A stretch of DNA of 64,000 bases. It comes from Bacillota bacterium (lineage in GTDB: Bacteria > Bacillota > Clostridia > Acetivibrionales > DSM-1351). Below the pieces are notes generated by a model that saw nothing but the letters and a program-made list of their open reading frames with translations, did not search any database and was not told where the DNA came from. The stretch's first letter is position 1; each line of letters begins with the position of its first letter. Made by a program: the position numbers and the translations under genes. Shown here one piece after another: positions 61,955 to 64,000 of this stretch. The stretch spans positions 310,001 to 374,000 of the forward strand of contig JAEXFI010000045.1 of the NCBI GenBank assembly GCA_023400235.1. The letters are read 5' to 3'.

Positions 61955-62749
61955 TCAAGCAAAAATAAATGGGTCGCTTTCCATTTTACTGCATACCACC
62001 CCAACCCCATCAAATCTTCCGGACAGCTTCTCCCTCAGCTCCTCCAGAATCACCTGCTCAGACGCGAAATGGCCTACATCCAGGATGCAGAGGCCCATTT
62101 CCCGTGCATCCGAGGCAGTATGATACTTAATATCTCCTGTTATCAGCACATCAAGACCCAGGCCTTTCAGATATTCCAGCTCCACATCAAAGCTGCCGCA
62201 AAACACCCCTGCCTTTAGAACCTTTTCAGGTTGGGCACCTATTATTCTGAGACTGCCGATATTCAGCCCCGCCTTTACTGAAGCCAGGAAGCTGTTAAAT
62301 TCCGTTTCAACCTTGAGGGTTCCAACCTTGCCAAGGCCCAGATTCATATTTGAGCCTTGGGGACTGTATGCTTTAAGAGGCTCCATATCAACAAGACCTA
62401 TGGTTTCGGCCAGAGTGTCGTTTACTCCCCCCACTGCAACATCCAGGTTCGTATGTGCACTTATGACACTTATGTCTTTTGTAACCAGAGTCTGTACCTG
62501 TCTGCCCTTAATTGTGTCAAAATCCAGCCTGTTCAGCTTTCCGAAGAAAAAGGGATGATGTGATACTATCAGCTCCGCACCGCAGTCAACAGCCTCTCTT
62601 ATCACTTTTGAAGTCACATCCATGCAGAGCAATACCCTGTTGACACGGCTTTGCCTGCTGCCCAGCATAAGGCCTACATTATCCCAGCTCTCAGCATATC
62701 CCCAAGGGGCAAGCTCATTAATATATTCAAGTATTTCACCTACCGTCAT
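61955..62749 (-). CDS. Nif3-like dinuclear metal-centre protein
   Basis: This 264-residue protein has the Nif3/YqfO pattern: LAPWGYAESWDNVGLMLGS, VDCGAELIVSHHPFFFGKLNRLDF, SAHTNLDVAVGGVNDTLAE and the C-terminal ITGDIKYHTASDAREMGLCILDVGHFASE. The histidines and acidic residues form the two-metal site. The biochemical role of the family is uncertain (GTP cyclohydrolase-like fold). It follows trmK on the same strand, the usual Firmicute pairing. AGAAGG precedes the ATG. Confidence 0.93.
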   Translation of the reverse strand: MTVGEILEYINELAPWGYAESWDNVGLMLGSRQSRVNRVLLCMDVTSKVIREAVDCGAELIVSHHPFFFGKLNRLDFDTIKGRQVQTLVTKDISVISAHTNLDVAVGGVNDTLAETIGLVDMEPLKAYSPQGSNMNLGLGKVGTLKVETEFNSFLASVKAGLNIGSLRIIGAQPEKVLKAGVFCGSFDVELEYLKGLGLDVLITGDIKYHTASDAREMGLCILDVGHFASEQVILEELREKLSGRFDGVGVVCSKMESDPFIFA

Positions 62750-62813
62750 TTAACCTTCTCCTTTAACATACTGCCTTATAAATACTTTTTATTATTTGCT
62801 AAAAACATATCCG

Positions 62814-63512
62814 CTACGGTTTCAGTTGCTCAACAAGCTGGTTATATTGACCTTTAAGTTTTTCATGGAAGTCTTTCAGCCGTTGGTTATCCTCCATGCG
62901 GGCCAGCTGTGCCAGCACCCTTTCAAGCTGCCTGATTTTCATTTCACAGTATGGCAGCAGCAGCGGGTCACTTTTCTTTATCAAGCATTCTCCCACATGC
63001 AGCTGAAAATCCTCATAGCTTTTATTCTGCCCGGTATGAACTGCGGACATAACACAATATATTTTATTTCCCTCAGCAGCCAGCTCTTCGTCATATATGT
63101 CATATTTGTGGTCATAAAGCCACTTCCTGACAACATCCAAATCGTTCATGGGCTGCAGCACCAGTACCGCCCTGCCGCCTATTTTGTCCGCACCTGACTC
63201 CAGCAGTTCAGCCAGCAGTGTTCCACCCATTCCGGCAATAATTATGGCATCGGCTTCACTCATATTAAGAGTTTCAAGACCGCTTCCCATCCGGGTCTCA
63301 ATCCTGTGGGACAACCTGTATTTTGAAATATTTCTGTCCGCCGCCCTGACTGGCCCCGGCCTTACATCTGACGCTATGGCCTTTCGGCATCTTTCCTGCT
63401 GTATGAGGTAAACCGGTATATATGCGTGATCTGTTCCAATATCTGCAACTGTTTTGCATTGTGGAACCTTATCCGAAATGAGTTTTAATCTTCCCTTTAG
63501 CTCCAAGCTCAA
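62814..63512 (-). CDS. trmK: tRNA (adenine(22)-N1)-methyltransferase
   Basis: This 232-residue SAM-dependent enzyme has the TrmK motifs: VADIGTDHAYIPVYLIQQERC (motif I), ASDVRPGPVRAA, AIIIAGMGGTLLAELLESG (active-site loop) and LVLQPMNDLDVVRKWLYDHKYDI, with a C-terminal coiled coil. It methylates A22 of tRNAs. The start is a TTG at 63512 with GGAGGG just upstream. It forms the trmK-nif3 pair. Confidence 0.95.
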   Translation of the reverse strand: MSLELKGRLKLISDKVPQCKTVADIGTDHAYIPVYLIQQERCRKAIASDVRPGPVRAADRNISKYRLSHRIETRMGSGLETLNMSEADAIIIAGMGGTLLAELLESGADKIGGRAVLVLQPMNDLDVVRKWLYDHKYDIYDEELAAEGNKIYCVMSAVHTGQNKSYEDFQLHVGECLIKKSDPLLLPYCEMKIRQLERVLAQLARMEDNQRLKDFHEKLKGQYNQLVEQLKP

Positions 63513-63623
63513 AATTCCCTCCGGAATTGATTTTTTTATGTTTTACTGTATCGACAAGTAAAATTATACACATAATATTAAGGTATTATCAATACAAAAG
63601 TCAAATACGCTAGAAAGCCGATA

Positions 63624-63738
63624 GTTTGGGTTTGAGGCTAAAGCCTCCTGAAGTATGGACTTCTTAAAGCCCAAACCGTTGAACTCTTAAACAAAGTGCT
63701 TGAAAGCACATATTCGCCTGGAAGGCGAAGGTTTCAAC
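63624..63738 (+). ncRNA. Structured RNA-like element, intact copy (A) of a dispersed repeat
   Basis: Six perfect stems nest into two three-way junctions. First: GTTTGGG/CCCAAAC (63624-63630 with 63670-63676) encloses GAGGCT/AGCCTC and GAAGT/ACTTC hairpins. Second: GTTGAA/TTCAAC (63678-63683 with 63733-63738) encloses GTGCTT/AAGCAC and TTCGCCT/AGGCGAA. Diverged copies lie at 21648-21743 and 38872-38911. No known RNA class recognised. It lies 32 bp upstream of the small gene at 63770. Confidence 0.6.
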
Positions 63739-63769
63739 CATAATTGGCTTAATGAAAGGAATGTGAAAA

Positions 63770-63958
63770 ATGCCACCCTATAAGAGAACAAACAAGGTAC
63801 TTGACATAGAAAAGCCCATCTCCACCGGAATTTTAGGCAGAGCTGTTCTGGGAATACCTCCGCAGGTATCCGCCCTAAGCAGCACACCAGCAGACCTGCA
63901 GGAGGAAGAGCTCAGCATGGACTTTACAGGAAAACCCGTCAGGCGGGAAAGAACCTAA
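63770..63958 (+). CDS. Small hypothetical protein, 62 aa
   Basis: The protein starts MPPYKRTNKVLDIEKPISTG and contains GILGRAVLGIPPQVSALSS; it ends with basic residues. No domain recognised and no signal peptide. AAAGGAATGTG precedes the ATG. It sits right after the structured element, which could be its leader. A 9-bp dyad TAAACCTTC/GAAGGTTTA (63956-63980) overlaps its end. Confidence 0.6.
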   Translation: MPPYKRTNKVLDIEKPISTGILGRAVLGIPPQVSALSSTPADLQEEELSMDFTGKPVRRERT

Positions 63959-63980
63959 ACCTTCCCCCCCAGAAGGTTTA
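63956..63980. terminator. Stem-loop at the end of the small gene
   Basis: TAAACCTTC (63956-63964) pairs perfectly with GAAGGTTTA (63972-63980) about a C-rich loop. There is no clear U-tract, so terminator function is uncertain. Nothing else seen to the window end. Confidence 0.45.
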
Positions 63981-64000
63981 GTATTAGCTTTCGTTGACCT

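Overview
The window reads as the chromosome of a low-to-moderate GC, spore-lineage anaerobe of the Clostridia, probably near the cellulolytic Ruminiclostridium/Acetivibrio group. This is inferred from gene content: RecA with a Gram-positive LexA box, YqeG, TrmK-Nif3, a DUF1540 protein, a ferredoxin-dependent indolepyruvate oxidoreductase with PaaK, and strong AGGAGG ribosome sites with frequent TTG starts. Most genes lie on the minus strand. Product names come from reading motifs by eye; no database search was run.

Layout. 1-4.6 kb: cinA, murJ, recA (own SOS-controlled promoter) and the 5' part of recX. 4.8-10.1 kb: an unidentified protein, an AraC-type regulator with a large C-terminal domain divergent from a short-chain-dehydrogenase-like protein, and a secreted polysaccharide deacetylase-like protein. 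10.2-14.5 kb: iorA-iorB-paaK-ACT, a catabolic unit for aryl-pyruvates. 14.7-18.4 kb: a small hypothetical protein, an LCP-family wall protein, a ComFB-like protein, aroE and yqeG. 18.6-24.1 kb: a UvrD/PcrA-like helicase interrupted by one in-frame amber codon, a DUF2314/DUF2185 protein and a nuclease-helicase of the DinG/XPD type. 24.2-27.3 kb: phosphoesterase, DUF1540 peptide, flavin-type oxidase, HD hydrolase and a membrane protein. 27.4-29.9 kb: type II thioesterase, nitrilase remnant, phosphopantetheinyl transferase and a CAT-like acyltransferase, without a synthase.

31.1-38.7 kb: the most unusual metabolic locus. One strong promoter drives a PLP-decarboxylase-like protein that has lost its Schiff-base lysine, two acyltransferase-like proteins, three cobalamin-binding-type radical SAM proteins and a metallopeptidase fragment. 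The product is unknown. 39-40.6 kb: an LUD protein, a decayed trpA-like remnant and a zinc-ribbon/DUF2007 protein.

40.9-58.8 kb: a 17.5-kb gene for a secreted Rhs/YD-repeat polymorphic toxin of about 5,836 residues, with a PIN-like C-terminal toxin and a downstream small gene that is the likely immunity partner. Its N-terminal half is built from nine copies of an unnamed ~100-residue module, twelve fibronectin-III-like domains, a PPC-like domain and six ~670-bp beta-helix repeats.

59-64 kb: a membrane protein, a YoeB/RelB-type toxin-antitoxin pair, rnpB, nif3-like and trmK, and a structured ~115-nt element (63624-63738) with a diverged second copy at 21648-21743 and a partial third at 38872-38911.
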